From assembly GCF_007981265.1 (NCBI RefSeq), contig NZ_CP034363.1:3410001-3474000 (forward strand): 64,000 nucleotides of DNA, read 5' to 3'. Below are positions 1 through 9,032 of this stretch, one piece after another (the stretch's first letter is position 1; every line of letters begins with the position of its first letter). The notes under the pieces are model-generated. The model saw only the letters and a program-made list of their open reading frames with translations, was not told the DNA's origin and made no database searches. The position numbers and the translations under genes are program-made. The stretch comes from Pantoea sp. CCBC3-3-1 (GTDB lineage: Bacteria > Pseudomonadota > Gammaproteobacteria > Enterobacterales > Enterobacteriaceae).

Positions 1-832
1 AGAGATTCAGCGCGTCGCTGCCGTACAGGGCGTTGAGCTGGGTAAAGGCATTGAGATTGTCGATCCGGAGGTGGTCCGTGAAAATTACGTCGCTCGCCTG
101 GTTGAGCTGCGTAAGAGTAAAGGCATGACCGAAGTGGTCGCGCAGGAACAGCTGGAAGACAACGTGATGCTCGGCACCATGATGCTGGAACGTGGTGAAG
201 TAGACGGCCTGGTTTCTGGTGCGGTGCATACCACGGCGAATACCATCCGTCCTCCGCTACAGCTGATTAAAACCGCGCCAGGCAGTTCGCTGGTTTCCTC
301 GGTCTTCTTTATGCTGCTGCCAGAGCAGGTGCTGGTTTATGGCGACTGCGCCATTAACCCGGATCCTAACCCAGAGCAGCTGGCCGAAATCGCCATTCAG
401 TCGGCAGATTCTGCTACCGCCTTTGGGATTGAGCCTCGCGTAGCGATGATCTCCTACTCAACCGGTGATTCAGGTGCGGGCAGTGACGTGGAAAAAGTGC
501 GTGAAGCGACCCGTATCGCCCAGGAAAAACGTCCTGATTTGGTGATTGACGGGCCGTTGCAGTACGACGCGGCTATCATGGCGGATGTGGCAAAATCCAA
601 AGCACCAAACTCTCCGGTTGCCGGACGTGCCACGGTGTTTATCTTCCCTGATTTGAACACCGGCAACACCACGTATAAGGCCGTGCAGCGTTCAGCGGAT
701 CTGATTTCAATCGGGCCGATGCTGCAAGGCATGCGTAAACCGGTCAACGATCTGTCCCGCGGTGCACTGGTGGATGATATTGTCTACACTATCGCTCTGA
801 CGGCTATTCAGTCAAAGCAGGCTGACAGCTAA
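1..832 (+). CDS. pta: Phosphate acetyltransferase, C-terminal part
   Basis: The open frame enters from the left edge and ends at TAA 832, giving the last ~276 residues; the real start lies outside the window. Pta converts acetyl-CoA and phosphate to acetyl phosphate and CoA in the cytoplasmic acetate overflow pathway with AckA. The visible part is the catalytic PTA_PTB domain, with conserved stretches such as [26 protein letters not shown] and [17 protein letters not shown] blocks near the end. The frame is already coding upstream of the first in-frame GTG at 71, so 71 is not the start. A strong terminator follows directly. Identification is from family recognition; truncation is only a window-edge effect. 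Confidence 0.96.
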   Translation, partial: EIQRVAAVQGVELGKGIEIVDPEVVRENYVARLVELRKSKGMTEVVAQEQLEDNVMLGTMMLERGEVDGLVSGAVHTTANTIRPPLQLIKTAPGSSLVSSVFFMLLPEQVLVYGDCAINPDPNPEQLAEIAIQSADSATAFGIEPRVAMISYSTGDSGAGSDVEKVREATRIAQEKRPDLVIDGPLQYDAAIMADVAKSKAPNSPVAGRATVFIFPDLNTGNTTYKAVQRSADLISIGPMLQGMRKPVNDLSRGALVDDIVYTIALTAIQSKQADS

Positions 833-842
833 CAGCCACTTT

Positions 843-874
843 AAAAAAGGCGGATCGAAAGCTCCGCCTTTTTT
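843..874 (+). terminator. Rho-independent terminator of pta
   Basis: Stem AAAGGCGGA / TCCGCCTTT with a short loop (TCGAAAGC region) followed by a run of T, 10 bases after the pta stop codon. The preceding A run makes it potentially bidirectional. Confidence 0.9.
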
Positions 875-1148
875 ATCCTTAATGCAATAAAAGTATTTAT
901 TTCTTACTGCTAAAAAATTTAAAACCATAAAATAATGGCGCCCTGCCATAAGCCTGACGCAATATATTGAAAATAACCTAACGCACCCTTTTCAACTCCC
1001 TGATAAACATACAAAACATACCGTGGTAAATATTTCCTGGTCGAAAGCCGGTTCCGGGACTAACCTTATGATGGCAACGCGTTAAGCCGTAATCCGATAA
1101 TAAGGTCCAGACAGGAAACTCACTAATATCAGGCAAGGGAGACTCACC
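875..1148 (+). other. AT-rich intergenic region upstream of the membrane protein gene
   Basis: About 270 bases without a gene. The left half (roughly 880-980) is clearly AT-rich and probably holds the promoter of the gene starting at 1149. I do not see a convincing -35/-10 pair or operator. The end carries the ribosome-binding sequence AGGGAGA about 8 bases before the ATG. Confidence 0.5.
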
Positions 1149-2150
1149 ATGAGTGACACTCAAATCCATCCGGTCCACAGTGAAATAAATAGCGGCATTC
1201 CGCTAAAGCGCATTTCATGGAGCGCTGTATTTGCAGGCGTAATATTATCCGTGGTTATTTATTTGCTATTAACCATATTGGGTACGGCGATCGGTGCTAC
1301 CACTATCGATCCGCTAAAAGAAAGAAACCCGCTTGAGGGTCTTGGGACAGGCGCCACCATCTGGACCGGACTGAGCATGCTGATTTCGATTGCAGCAGGA
1401 GCGTTTATTACTGGTCGACTGGCACAGCGAGAAGGCGCTTTGCACGGGCTGCTGATGTGGGCCGTCAATACTCTGGTTTGCGTCTGGCTGGTTGTGGCAG
1501 TATTAAGCAGTGCAGTCAGCGGTACGGCCAGCGTAATTGGTTCAGGTTTCAGTATGTTGGGTAACGGTATTTCCGCTATTGCCCCTTCTGTTACGCAAAG
1601 TGCCAAAGAGACGCTACAGGAAAATAATATTGATTTAAACAATCTGCAAAATGAACTGGAAACAACGCTGCGCCAGACCGGGAAACCGGAATTGCAGCCT
1701 GAGAAACTTCAGCAAGATGCTAATAAAGAAGCAGATAATGCGAAGGGCCAGGCAGAAAGTACCGCTAATAATCAACAAAATGCAGACACTGATTTAGCTA
1801 ACTGGTTTAAAGGCGTACTGGGCCGTAACCAGGCCACGCTACAGGCTGCTGATGTTGATGCACTGAAAAATATTATTAAGGCGCGTACCGGTAAAAGCGA
1901 TCAGGAAGTCGATCAGATTGTTGCCCAGACTCAGCAGAGTTATGAGCAGGCTTACAAAAAATATCAGGAGTTAAAAGCGCAGGCCGAACAGAAAGCGCGT
2001 GAAGCAGGTGAAAAAGCGGCATCAGCGACGGCGAAAGCCAGCTGGGTAACGCTGATTGTCCTGCTGGTCGAAGCTGCGCTGGCTGGCTGGTTAGGTAGCG
2101 TTGGTCGTAAAACGCAGCCGCGTCTGGCGGTTCGCGAAACGCATCGCTAA
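1149..2150 (+). CDS. Conserved inner-membrane protein with coiled-coil-like insert, function unknown
   Basis: 333 residues. It opens with RISWSAVFAGV followed by a hydrophobic segment (about residues 25-48). Two further membrane segments lie at about 70-90 and 100-130, a long hydrophilic Q/N/E/K-rich stretch at about 155-295, and a last membrane segment at about 298-318 before a basic tail. Homologues with this N-terminal motif are annotated in many proteobacteria only as hypothetical or PhnA-like/CAP-Gly-like membrane proteins, without an established role. The ATG has a good GGGAGA Shine-Dalgarno. It stands alone between pta and a convergent ABC gene, so context gives no function. A stress or envelope role would be a guess. 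Confidence 0.85.
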   Translation: MSDTQIHPVHSEINSGIPLKRISWSAVFAGVILSVVIYLLLTILGTAIGATTIDPLKERNPLEGLGTGATIWTGLSMLISIAAGAFITGRLAQREGALHGLLMWAVNTLVCVWLVVAVLSSAVSGTASVIGSGFSMLGNGISAIAPSVTQSAKETLQENNIDLNNLQNELETTLRQTGKPELQPEKLQQDANKEADNAKGQAESTANNQQNADTDLANWFKGVLGRNQATLQAADVDALKNIIKARTGKSDQEVDQIVAQTQQSYEQAYKKYQELKAQAEQKAREAGEKAASATAKASWVTLIVLLVEAALAGWLGSVGRKTQPRLAVRETHR

Positions 2151-2156
2151 GGGAAT

Positions 2157-2176
2157 AAGGCCGCAGCCGCGGCCTT
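2157..2176 (+). terminator. First copy of duplicated terminator hairpin (no T tract)
   Basis: Palindromic 20-mer beginning AAGGCCGC and ending GCGGCCTT, 6 bases after the stop codon of the membrane protein gene. It is identical to 2336-2355, but is followed by GATT rather than a T run, so on its own it is a weak terminator. Confidence 0.7.
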
Positions 2177-2202
2177 GATTTCAGACAACACAGAAGTTTA
2201 AA

Positions 2203-2313
2203 GCACGAGGGGCATGGGCCGGTAATAAAGCGTCACGGGCCATGGACGGCCCGTGTCGAGCTGGCATGGATGCCGCTTTTTGCGTCTTTATGAACGGCCC
2301 ATGCCCCTTGTGC
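2203..2313 (+). repeat. Structured palindromic repeat, copy 1
   Basis: An outer inverted repeat (2203-2221 against 2295-2313, 18 of 19 bases pair) encloses two hairpins. Hairpin 1 is 2234-2255 with 8-bp arms CACGGGCC/GGCCCGTG. Hairpin 2 is 2263-2274 (GGCAT/ATGCC). A conserved GCTTTTTGCGTCTTT follows at 2275-2289. A second copy lies on the other strand at 53587-53687: the 22 bases of hairpin 1 and the 15-base GCTTTTTGCGTCTTT are identical there, whereas the outer arms differ in sequence but still pair. It sits between convergent genes. I do not recognise it as ERIC, BOX or classical REP. Confidence 0.8.
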
Positions 2314-2335
2314 AGACACGACATTATCAGCCAAC

Positions 2336-2358
2336 AAGGCCGCAGCCGCGGCCTTTTT
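2336..2358 (+). terminator. Second copy of duplicated terminator, with T tract
   Basis: Exact copy of 2157-2176, displaced by 179 bases and here followed by TTTTTA, so it can act as a rho-independent terminator for the plus-strand membrane protein gene. The inverted stem also faces the end of the convergent ABC ATPase gene 22 bases away. Confidence 0.85.
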
Positions 2359-2379
2359 ATCGTCTTTATCGTCTGTCAA

Positions 2380-3465
2380 TCACTGAATCATCACATCCAG
2401 CGCGCGCAGGTGCTCCGACTGCCAGGAAAGCGTGACTTCGCTGCCTGCCTTCCAGCGGCTGTCCACCTTCGCCGGACTTAGCTTGATCATAAAATTGCCC
2501 TGCCCGCCCACTTCCGTCAGCATACGGACATGATCGCCAAGATAGATAAACTGCTGAATTTTCGCACGAACCTGCTGATCGCCTGCTTCAGGCGCATTCA
2601 CGTTAACGCGTTCCGGACGAATACTGAGCTGGATTTTTTTACCGGGCGAGCTTGGACGTACTTTCAATGCCTTTAGCTGCGTGCCGTCATCCAGCTGCAC
2701 ATGATAATAATCCCCTTCCGAGGCGAGCTGCGTGGCCAGCAAGCTATTGTTTTCACCGATAAACTGCGCGACAAATGCGTTAGAAGGTTGTTCATAGAGT
2801 CGGTCAGGACTGTCCATCTGCTGGATCATGCCGTCGTTGAAAACCGCGACGCGATCGGACATCGTCATCGCCTCGCTTTGGTCGTGCGTCACATAAACGA
2901 TGGTCAGGCCAAGCATTGCGTGCAGCTGCTTGATCTCCATCTGCATATGCTCACGCAGCTGCTTGTCCAGCGCGCCCAGCGGCTCATCCATCAGCACCAG
3001 TTTAGGTTCAAAAACCAGCGCGCGTGCTAACGCAACCCGCTGCTGCTGCCCCCCGGACATTTGGGCAGGATAACGATCTGCCAGCGACGTCAGTTTGATC
3101 ATATCCAGCACGCGATGGACGCGTTCTTTCACATCCGCTTTGCTGAGACGACGGATCGACAGAGGAAACGCCAGGTTTTCCGCTACCGTCATGTGAGGAA
3201 ACAACGCATAGTTCTGAAAAACCATGCCGATATCCCGCTGATGCGGCGGCAGGGTGTGCAGCGGTTTATCACGCAAGAAAATTTCGCCATCGGTGGGCGT
3301 TTCAAACCCGGCCAGCATCATCAGACTGGTGGTTTTACCTGAACCTGATGGGCCAAGCAGGGTTAAAAACTCCCCTTCCTGCACGTCAAGATTAAGATTA
3401 CGCACCACCAGCTTGTCGCCGTCGTAACTTTTTTTAATGTTTTTAAAACTGACCAGTGACTTCAT
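2380..3465 (-). CDS. ABC transporter ATP-binding protein, PotA-type (polyamine/GABA module)
   Basis: 361 residues from the ATG at 3465, preceded by GAGAG at suitable distance; an upstream in-frame extension is non-conserved. It carries Walker A GPSGSGKT (residues 38-45), Q-loop QNYALFPH, signature [14 protein letters not shown], Walker B LVLMDEP, D-loop and switch His (YVTHD), then a C-terminal TOBE-like region. This is the energising subunit of a spermidine/putrescine-family importer. No permease or binding protein adjoins it on this strand. The matching subunits lie at 6681-9851 on the other strand beyond the regulator, so assignment to that transporter is inferred from context. The family is certain, the substrate is not. 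Confidence 0.9.
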   Translation of the reverse strand: MKSLVSFKNIKKSYDGDKLVVRNLNLDVQEGEFLTLLGPSGSGKTTSLMMLAGFETPTDGEIFLRDKPLHTLPPHQRDIGMVFQNYALFPHMTVAENLAFPLSIRRLSKADVKERVHRVLDMIKLTSLADRYPAQMSGGQQQRVALARALVFEPKLVLMDEPLGALDKQLREHMQMEIKQLHAMLGLTIVYVTHDQSEAMTMSDRVAVFNDGMIQQMDSPDRLYEQPSNAFVAQFIGENNSLLATQLASEGDYYHVQLDDGTQLKALKVRPSSPGKKIQLSIRPERVNVNAPEAGDQQVRAKIQQFIYLGDHVRMLTEVGGQGNFMIKLSPAKVDSRWKAGSEVTLSWQSEHLRALDVMIQ

Positions 3466-3730
3466 CGCGTTCTCTCGTCCAGGCAGGATAATTGACCCAC
3501 GGCCAGGCGTACCGGATTGTGGGTGGCTTCTTTTAGCTCTATCACAACCCATTTCCTGCCGACAAGCAGAATTTGAACAGCCCATCAAAAACCACGATCA
3601 AAAACACAAGTTAAATTATTGATATTAAATCATATTTATTATGGTTATTTTTTACACCCATTATTAAAAGCAGAATCAGGCAAGGTTTTGCACCATAAAT
3701 ATGCACTTGCCCTTATTTGGCGCCCCGTTA

Positions 3731-5224
3731 TCAGGCAGGAGAAAGACGCCGTTGCAGACAGTGAAGTACCGGCGCGAAGGTCTCGGCCATATTCTGTTCC
3801 TCCACGCAGGCATAGCCCAGCAGCAGACCACGGCGTTGCGTGCCCTGAATGTAATAGGCCGAAAGCGGCCGGGTCAGCACGCCCTTTTGTTCCAGCTCGG
3901 CGGCCAGCGCCACATCGTCGATACGCTCCGGCAGGGAAAGGATCAGGTGCAGCCCGGCATTTCCCTGCTGTGACAGAAACGCCGGCCCGAGGCTGTCGCT
4001 GATTACCTTCACCAGCGCGGCGCGGCGGCGGCTGTAGAGTTGCCGCATGCGTCTTACGTGAGCAGCGTAATGCCCCTCCCGGATAAATTCAGCCAGCGTC
4101 AGCTGCGCCAAACCATTTCCGCCACGATACAGCTCCGAATGCGCCATTTTCATCCTGGCGGCCAGCGGTTTTGGCATCACCATATAGCTCAGCCGCAGAC
4201 CCGGATACAGCGTTTTGCTAAAGGTACCGAGATAGATCACCGGCGCGTCTGCCGACAATCCCTGTAGCGCGGGAACCGGGCTTTCGCCAAAGCGAAACTC
4301 ACCGTCGTAATCATCTTCAATCACCCAGCTACCTGCCGATTTCGCCAGCGCCAGGAGCTGCTGTCGGCGCTGCAAACTCATTACCGAACCCAACGGATAC
4401 TGGTGTGAAGGCGTTACGCAAATCAAGACTGGCGGACGTTGCAGCTGGCTAAAGGAGGCCAAATCGGGCAGCAGCATCCCTTCGTCATCGACCGGCGTTG
4501 GCAAGAGCTCGACGCCGTTCACCGCCAGCACGTTACGAAATCCCCAATAGCCCGGCTCTTCAATCCAGGCCCCCTCGCCCGGGTCACAGAGCATTTTCGC
4601 AACCAAATCTAACGCCTGATGGGTCCCCGCCGTAATTAAAATTTGCTCGGGAGCACAGTTCAGCGAACGACTAACCCGCAAATATTCCGCCAGCGCCTGC
4701 TGAAGCTGTAGGCAGCCGCCGTGATTGGAATAGCTCAATGCCTCAACCGGCATCCGTCGGCTAAGCCGCAGCTGGATCTTCCGCCAGATATCATGCGGCA
4801 TATGGCTGACGTCCGGTACGCCAGGCATAAACGCACCCCATTGATAAGCTCCGGCACCGCTGCGTGCCAGCACCCTTGTTCCCCGGCGGGAAAGGCGAAT
4901 GTGGTTGAACGGCGGGCTGGAGGTCGATGGCGACAGGCTGGCCTGCGGAGCCGTTTCCGGTAGCTGTTCGCAAACGTAGGTTCCGCTGCCGGTTCGGGTT
5001 TGCAAATACCCTTCCGACTGGAGCTGCTCGTAGGCCGCCAGCACGGTATTGCGTGAAACGGAGAGCTCCTGAGCCAGATCGCGTGAGGCGGGCAATCGAC
5101 TCCCCGTTGCAATAGCTCCCTGCTGGATCGCAGTCTGCAAAACATCGTACAGGCGCTTGCTGAGAGCGCCTGCCGGAGCCTGACTTAAACGATGTGCGAT
5201 CAGGTCGCCAGATAACGTTCGCAA
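3731..5224 (-). CDS. MocR/GabR-type transcriptional regulator (GntR-wHTH fused to aminotransferase-like domain)
   Basis: 497 residues. The N-terminal GntR winged helix (about residues 15-85; SRLPASRDLAQELSVSRNTV) is followed by a class I aminotransferase fold with ITAGTHQALD, EDDYDGEFRF and the PLP-lysine block GTFSKTLYPGLR. Such proteins use PLP as a co-sensor and typically control PLP- or GABA-linked genes. It is divergent from the transaminase gene at 5345, so it probably regulates gabT and the transporter, as B. subtilis GabR controls gabTD. The start is TTG at 5224, chosen because GAGGT lies 8 bases upstream and no ATG is available near the conserved N-terminus. PdxR is an alternative label. 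Confidence 0.88.
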   Translation of the reverse strand: MRTLSGDLIAHRLSQAPAGALSKRLYDVLQTAIQQGAIATGSRLPASRDLAQELSVSRNTVLAAYEQLQSEGYLQTRTGSGTYVCEQLPETAPQASLSPSTSSPPFNHIRLSRRGTRVLARSGAGAYQWGAFMPGVPDVSHMPHDIWRKIQLRLSRRMPVEALSYSNHGGCLQLQQALAEYLRVSRSLNCAPEQILITAGTHQALDLVAKMLCDPGEGAWIEEPGYWGFRNVLAVNGVELLPTPVDDEGMLLPDLASFSQLQRPPVLICVTPSHQYPLGSVMSLQRRQQLLALAKSAGSWVIEDDYDGEFRFGESPVPALQGLSADAPVIYLGTFSKTLYPGLRLSYMVMPKPLAARMKMAHSELYRGGNGLAQLTLAEFIREGHYAAHVRRMRQLYSRRRAALVKVISDSLGPAFLSQQGNAGLHLILSLPERIDDVALAAELEQKGVLTRPLSAYYIQGTQRRGLLLGYACVEEQNMAETFAPVLHCLQRRLSPA

Positions 5225-5344
5225 AATTGGTACCTCAAATAAAAAAAAACTGGCTCTGGATTATAAATCTCATAAAAAGTTACAAATCAGATAGCCCAAT
5301 TCTGCGTGGAACAAGCCGCGCAATGACATCTGATGAGGTAGAGC
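5225..5344. promoter_or_regulatory. Divergent promoter region between regulator and transaminase
   Basis: 120 AT-rich bases between the two divergent starts. On the minus strand a TATAAT (complement of 5260-5265) could be the -10 for the regulator. The gabT side has a GAGG ribosome site at about 5333-5338. MocR regulators usually bind direct repeats in such regions; I see CTGG repeated around 5250-5259 but no convincing operator. Confidence 0.45.
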
Positions 5345-6601
5345 ATGAACAGTGAAGTGCAACAGCGTCGTTTAGCTGCCACGCCGCGTGGCGTTGGCGT
5401 CATGTGTGATTTCTACGCCGTCCGCGCGGAAAATGCCACGCTGTGGGATCATCAGGGACGAGAGTATACCGATTTTACCGCCGGGATCGCCGTTCTCAAC
5501 ACGGGTCACCGCCATCCAAAAGTGGTCGAGGCGGTGAAAAATCAGCTGGACTGCTTCACCCACACCGCTTTTCAGGTTATCCCTTATGAAAATTATTTGC
5601 AGCTGGCAGAGCGCCTGAATCAGCGTGTCCCGGTAGAAGGCCCGGCAAAAACGACCTTTTTCTCCACCGGCGCTGAAGCCGTTGAAAACGCCGTTAAAAT
5701 TGCTCGTGCCGCAACCGGCCGCGCTGGCGTCATCGCTTTTACCGGCGCGTTCCATGGTCGCACCATGATGACGATGGCGCTGACCGGCAAAGTGGTACCT
5801 TATAAAACCGGCTTCGGCCCGTTTCCGGGTTCAGTATTCCATGCCCGTTATCCTAACGCACTACAGGGTTACAGCGTTGACGATGCGATGGAGAGCCTGG
5901 CCACAATTTTCCGCTGTGATATCAGCCCGCAGGACGTTGCCGCGATTATTTATGAACCGATTCAGGGCGAAGGCGGCTTCAATATCGCGCCGGCTGAATT
6001 TGTCAGCAAGCTGCGTGAACTGTGTGATGAGCACGGCATTCTGCTGATTGCCGACGAAATCCAGACCGGCTTTGCCCGCACCGGCAAAATGTTCGCCAGC
6101 GACTACTACGATGCAAAACCGGATCTGATGACCATGGCGAAAAGCCTGGGCGGCGGTTTACCGATTTCCGCCGTGGCGGGACGCGCTGAGATCATGGATG
6201 CACCCTTGCCTGGCGGTCTGGGCGGTACCTATGCCGGCAATCCTCTGGCAATTGCCTCTTCACTGGCGGTGCTTGAAATCATTGATGAGGAACAGCTGTG
6301 CGAGCGCGCGCTCAAGCTGGGCGCTGAACTGGTGGAAACGCTGAACGCCAGCGGTCATCCGGCGCTGGCAGAAGTTCGTGCCAGAGGCTCGATGGTAGCA
6401 GCGGAATTTAACGATCCTGCTACCGGCAAGCCTTCCGCTGAGATTGCACGAGACATTCAGCAAAAAGCGCTGGCGCAGGGTTTGATTTTGTTGACCTGCG
6501 GCGTACACGGCAACGTTATCCGCTTCCTCTATCCGCTGACGATCCCCGACGCGCAGTTTAAAGCCGCGCTCAGCCTGCTTTCTACCCTTTTAGCGCACTA
6601 A
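5345..6601 (+). CDS. 4-aminobutyrate--2-oxoglutarate aminotransferase (GabT/PuuE type)
   Basis: 418 residues, class III PLP aminotransferase. It transfers the amino group of GABA to 2-oxoglutarate, giving succinic semialdehyde and glutamate, the step after putrescine breakdown. Visible blocks are the N-terminal QRRLAATPRGVGVMC, STGAEAVENAVKIARA, FHGRTMMTMALTGK, the PLP-binding Asp region LIADEIQTGFARTG, and the Schiff-base lysine at residue 266 in MAKSLGGGLP. From memory the N- and C-terminal blocks look closer to E. coli PuuE than to GabT, so no symbol is fixed. It is the first gene of a plus-strand run with the transporter genes; GAGG precedes the ATG. No succinate-semialdehyde dehydrogenase is adjacent. 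Confidence 0.93.
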   Translation: MNSEVQQRRLAATPRGVGVMCDFYAVRAENATLWDHQGREYTDFTAGIAVLNTGHRHPKVVEAVKNQLDCFTHTAFQVIPYENYLQLAERLNQRVPVEGPAKTTFFSTGAEAVENAVKIARAATGRAGVIAFTGAFHGRTMMTMALTGKVVPYKTGFGPFPGSVFHARYPNALQGYSVDDAMESLATIFRCDISPQDVAAIIYEPIQGEGGFNIAPAEFVSKLRELCDEHGILLIADEIQTGFARTGKMFASDYYDAKPDLMTMAKSLGGGLPISAVAGRAEIMDAPLPGGLGGTYAGNPLAIASSLAVLEIIDEEQLCERALKLGAELVETLNASGHPALAEVRARGSMVAAEFNDPATGKPSAEIARDIQQKALAQGLILLTCGVHGNVIRFLYPLTIPDAQFKAALSLLSTLLAH

Positions 6602-6680
6602 GCCTGCGGGCCTCTGGCAATACGCTGTATGACATCCGGCAGGTTCGCCTGCCGATAATAACAATGACGGGAGTTCAGGC

Positions 6681-7706
6681 ATGGTAAAGAAGTTAGCAGC
6701 ACTGATATTGGCCACCTTCGCGCTACATGCGCAGGCTGAAACGCTGACCGTGGTCTCTTTTGGCGGCACCAATAAAGACGCGCAGGACAAAGCGTTTTAC
6801 AAACCTTTTACCGCCGCCGGGAAAGGTACGATTGAGGCCGGGGAATATAACGGCGAGATGGCTCGCATTCGCGCAATGGTGGAAACCGGCCAGATTGGTT
6901 GGGATGTGGTTGAACTGGAAACGCCAGAACTACAGCGCGGCTGTGAAGAAGGCCTGTTGGAGACCATGGACTGGAGCAAGCTGGGTAAAAAAACCGACTT
7001 CATTCCTGCTGCCGTAACCGAATGCGGTGCCGGGATTTTCGTCTGGTCGACGGTGCTGACTTATGATGCCAATAAATTGAAAAAAGGCCCCACCAGCTGG
7101 GCTGATTTTTGGGACATCAAAGATTTCCCGGGCAAACGTGCGCTGCGTAAAAGCGCTAAATATACGCTGGAAATTGCCCTGATGACCGACGGCGTGAAGC
7201 GTGAAGATGTCTATAAAGTGCTGGCAACCCCAGCAGGCGTCGATCGCGCCTTTAAAAAACTGGATGAGATCAAACCCAATATTCAGTGGTGGGAATCGGG
7301 CGCGCAGCCGCTGCAATGGCTGGTATCCGGCGACGTGGTGATGAGTTCTGCCTATAATGGCCGTATCGGTGCTGCCCAGGATGAGGGGCATAACTTCAGG
7401 ATCGTTTGGGATAACGGACTGTACGATCTGGATAACTGGGCCATTGTAAAAGGCTCAAAGCATAAAGCGCTGGCGGAACAGTTTATCGCCTTTGCCAATC
7501 AGCCTGAAAACCAGAAAGTGTTTGCGGAAAACATTCCTTACGGGCCGACCAATATCAATACCGCTAAGCTTCTCGATCCCGCGCGTCTGAGCAAGCTGCC
7601 GACCGCGCCAGAAAACCTGGCGAAATCGTTGCAGGTCAGCAGTGATTTCTGGCTGGAACACGGCGAAGAACTCGAACAGCGTTTTAACGCCTGGGCCTCC
7701 AGGTAA
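6681..7706 (+). CDS. Periplasmic substrate-binding protein of a polyamine/GABA-type ABC importer
   Basis: 341 residues with a signal peptide (basic MVKK, hydrophobic core, cleavage after AQA at about residue 19). The mature protein is a PotD/PotF-like type II binding protein, with TLTVVSFGGTNKDAQ near the start, WDVVELETPE and a YNGRIGAA block before a Trp/Asp-rich region. It would bind a cationic amine or amino acid in the periplasm and deliver it to the two permeases that follow. It lies 79 bases after the transaminase gene, with its own GGGAG ribosome site. The family is clear from overall pattern. The ligand is inferred from the neighbouring GABA transaminase; putrescine, spermidine or GABA are all possible. 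Confidence 0.9.
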   Translation: MVKKLAALILATFALHAQAETLTVVSFGGTNKDAQDKAFYKPFTAAGKGTIEAGEYNGEMARIRAMVETGQIGWDVVELETPELQRGCEEGLLETMDWSKLGKKTDFIPAAVTECGAGIFVWSTVLTYDANKLKKGPTSWADFWDIKDFPGKRALRKSAKYTLEIALMTDGVKREDVYKVLATPAGVDRAFKKLDEIKPNIQWWESGAQPLQWLVSGDVVMSSAYNGRIGAAQDEGHNFRIVWDNGLYDLDNWAIVKGSKHKALAEQFIAFANQPENQKVFAENIPYGPTNINTAKLLDPARLSKLPTAPENLAKSLQVSSDFWLEHGEELEQRFNAWASR

Positions 7707-7762
7707 GCCAAACCGGTCGGGCTGCTCTCCGGTCCGGCCGCCGCTCAATCAAGGAGCCAGCG

Positions 7763-9025
7763 ATGAGTCAAAACCCGGTTTTAGAGTCCACTGTTGCCGC
7801 GAAGCCCCGCGAACTGACGCTCAGTCAACGTCTGCGCCAGGTGGATCGGGTCAAAACCCGCCGCTCGCTGCTGCTGATCGCGCCATTGCTGATTTTTGTC
7901 GTGGTCTGCTTCCTCTTCCCCATTTTTTCGATTCTTACTAAGAGCGTCGATAACCCGGAATTCAGCACGACGCTGCCGGAAACCACGACGGCTTTACAAC
8001 ACTGGTCAGGCAAAACGCTGCCAGATGAAGCGCTGTATGCAACCCTGGGCAAAGAGTTAATCAGCGCGCGCGATCGCGGACAGATTGCCCTTGTCGCTAA
8101 ACGGATGAGTTATGAAGATGCCAGCTTTCGCCGCCTGATCACCGCCGCCCCTCGCATGGTCCCGGCTTCAGGTGAAAACGTTAAAGAAGCGATGATAGCC
8201 AAACAGCCGTTATGGGGCGAACTCAGCACCTGGCAAACGCTCCAGCGCGCGGCGAAACCGATGACCAGTTACTATCTGCTTTCGGTTTTTGATCGCAAGG
8301 TGGATGTCAAAACGGGCGAAATCAAGGCGCTGTCGTCCGATCAGGCGCTCTATGTCAACGTCCTGCTGCGCACGTTGTGGATGGCGCTGGTCGTCACCTT
8401 GCTGTGTGTTGGCATTGGTTATCCTCTGGCGTACTGGCTGGCGAAACAGCCTTCCAATCGCGCAAATCTGCTGATGATTTTGGTGCTGTTGCCGTTCTGG
8501 ACGTCACTGATTGTCAGAACCGCCAGTTGGATTGTGCTGCTTCAGTCCGGTGGACTGATTAACCGCGCATTAATGGCGGTTGGTTTCATCGATCATCCGC
8601 TGACGCTGGTATTTAACCGTGTCGGGGTCTTTATTTCGATGACCCATATTTTGCTGCCTTTTATCGTGCTGCCGCTCTACGCGGTGATGAAAGGGATCTC
8701 GCCGAGCTATGTTCGGGCTGCGGTCTCGCTTGGTGCGCATCCGTTCCTCGCCTTCTGGCGGGTGTATGTCCCGCAGACTTATGCGGGCGTGGCGGCGGGC
8801 GCGCTGCTGGTGTTTATGATGGCCATTGGCTATTACGTTACGCCTGCCCTGCTGGGCGGACCGGACGATCAGATGGTCAGCTACTTTGTCGCCTTCTTTA
8901 CCAACAGCACCATGAACTGGGGAATGGCCGCAGCGCTGGGCAGTCAGCTGCTGATTATCGTGCTGCTGCTGTATATCGTTTATGTTCGAGTAACCCGCAC
9001 TTCTGCCGAAGCGGCAGCCCATTAA
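7763..9025 (+). CDS. ABC transporter permease, PotB/PotH type with long N-terminal region
   Basis: 420 residues, longer than the ~285-317 of PotB/PotH. A basic N-terminus and first membrane segment (about residues 33-55) are followed by roughly 140 mainly hydrophilic residues, predicted periplasmic, before the remaining five membrane segments from about residue 205. The inner part shows the permease motif region around ISPSYVRAAVSLGAHPFLAFWRVYVP, which contacts the ATPase. AAGGAG precedes the ATG and the next permease begins 7 bases after the stop, so the two are co-transcribed. The enlarged first loop is a known variant in polyamine-family permeases rather than an obvious fusion. Confidence 0.9.
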   Translation: MSQNPVLESTVAAKPRELTLSQRLRQVDRVKTRRSLLLIAPLLIFVVVCFLFPIFSILTKSVDNPEFSTTLPETTTALQHWSGKTLPDEALYATLGKELISARDRGQIALVAKRMSYEDASFRRLITAAPRMVPASGENVKEAMIAKQPLWGELSTWQTLQRAAKPMTSYYLLSVFDRKVDVKTGEIKALSSDQALYVNVLLRTLWMALVVTLLCVGIGYPLAYWLAKQPSNRANLLMILVLLPFWTSLIVRTASWIVLLQSGGLINRALMAVGFIDHPLTLVFNRVGVFISMTHILLPFIVLPLYAVMKGISPSYVRAAVSLGAHPFLAFWRVYVPQTYAGVAAGALLVFMMAIGYYVTPALLGGPDDQMVSYFVAFFTNSTMNWGMAAALGSQLLIIVLLLYIVYVRVTRTSAEAAAH

Positions 9026-9032
9026 GGAGACG

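Noticed and set aside
2203..2313. Classification of the repeat as ERIC or classical REP
   Set aside because: Neither the ERIC core nor the REP consensus is visible; the element has its own conserved hairpin and a T-rich 15-mer.
2242..2481. Short open frames across the repeat at 2203-2313
   Set aside because: They cross palindromic repeat DNA and the terminator, then run antisense into the ATPase gene; no ribosome site.
5309..5325. Sigma-54 promoter upstream of the GABA transaminase gene
   Set aside because: A GG-N10-GC spacing exists, but the -12 half lacks TGC and the -24 half is poor, with no NtrC sites nearby.
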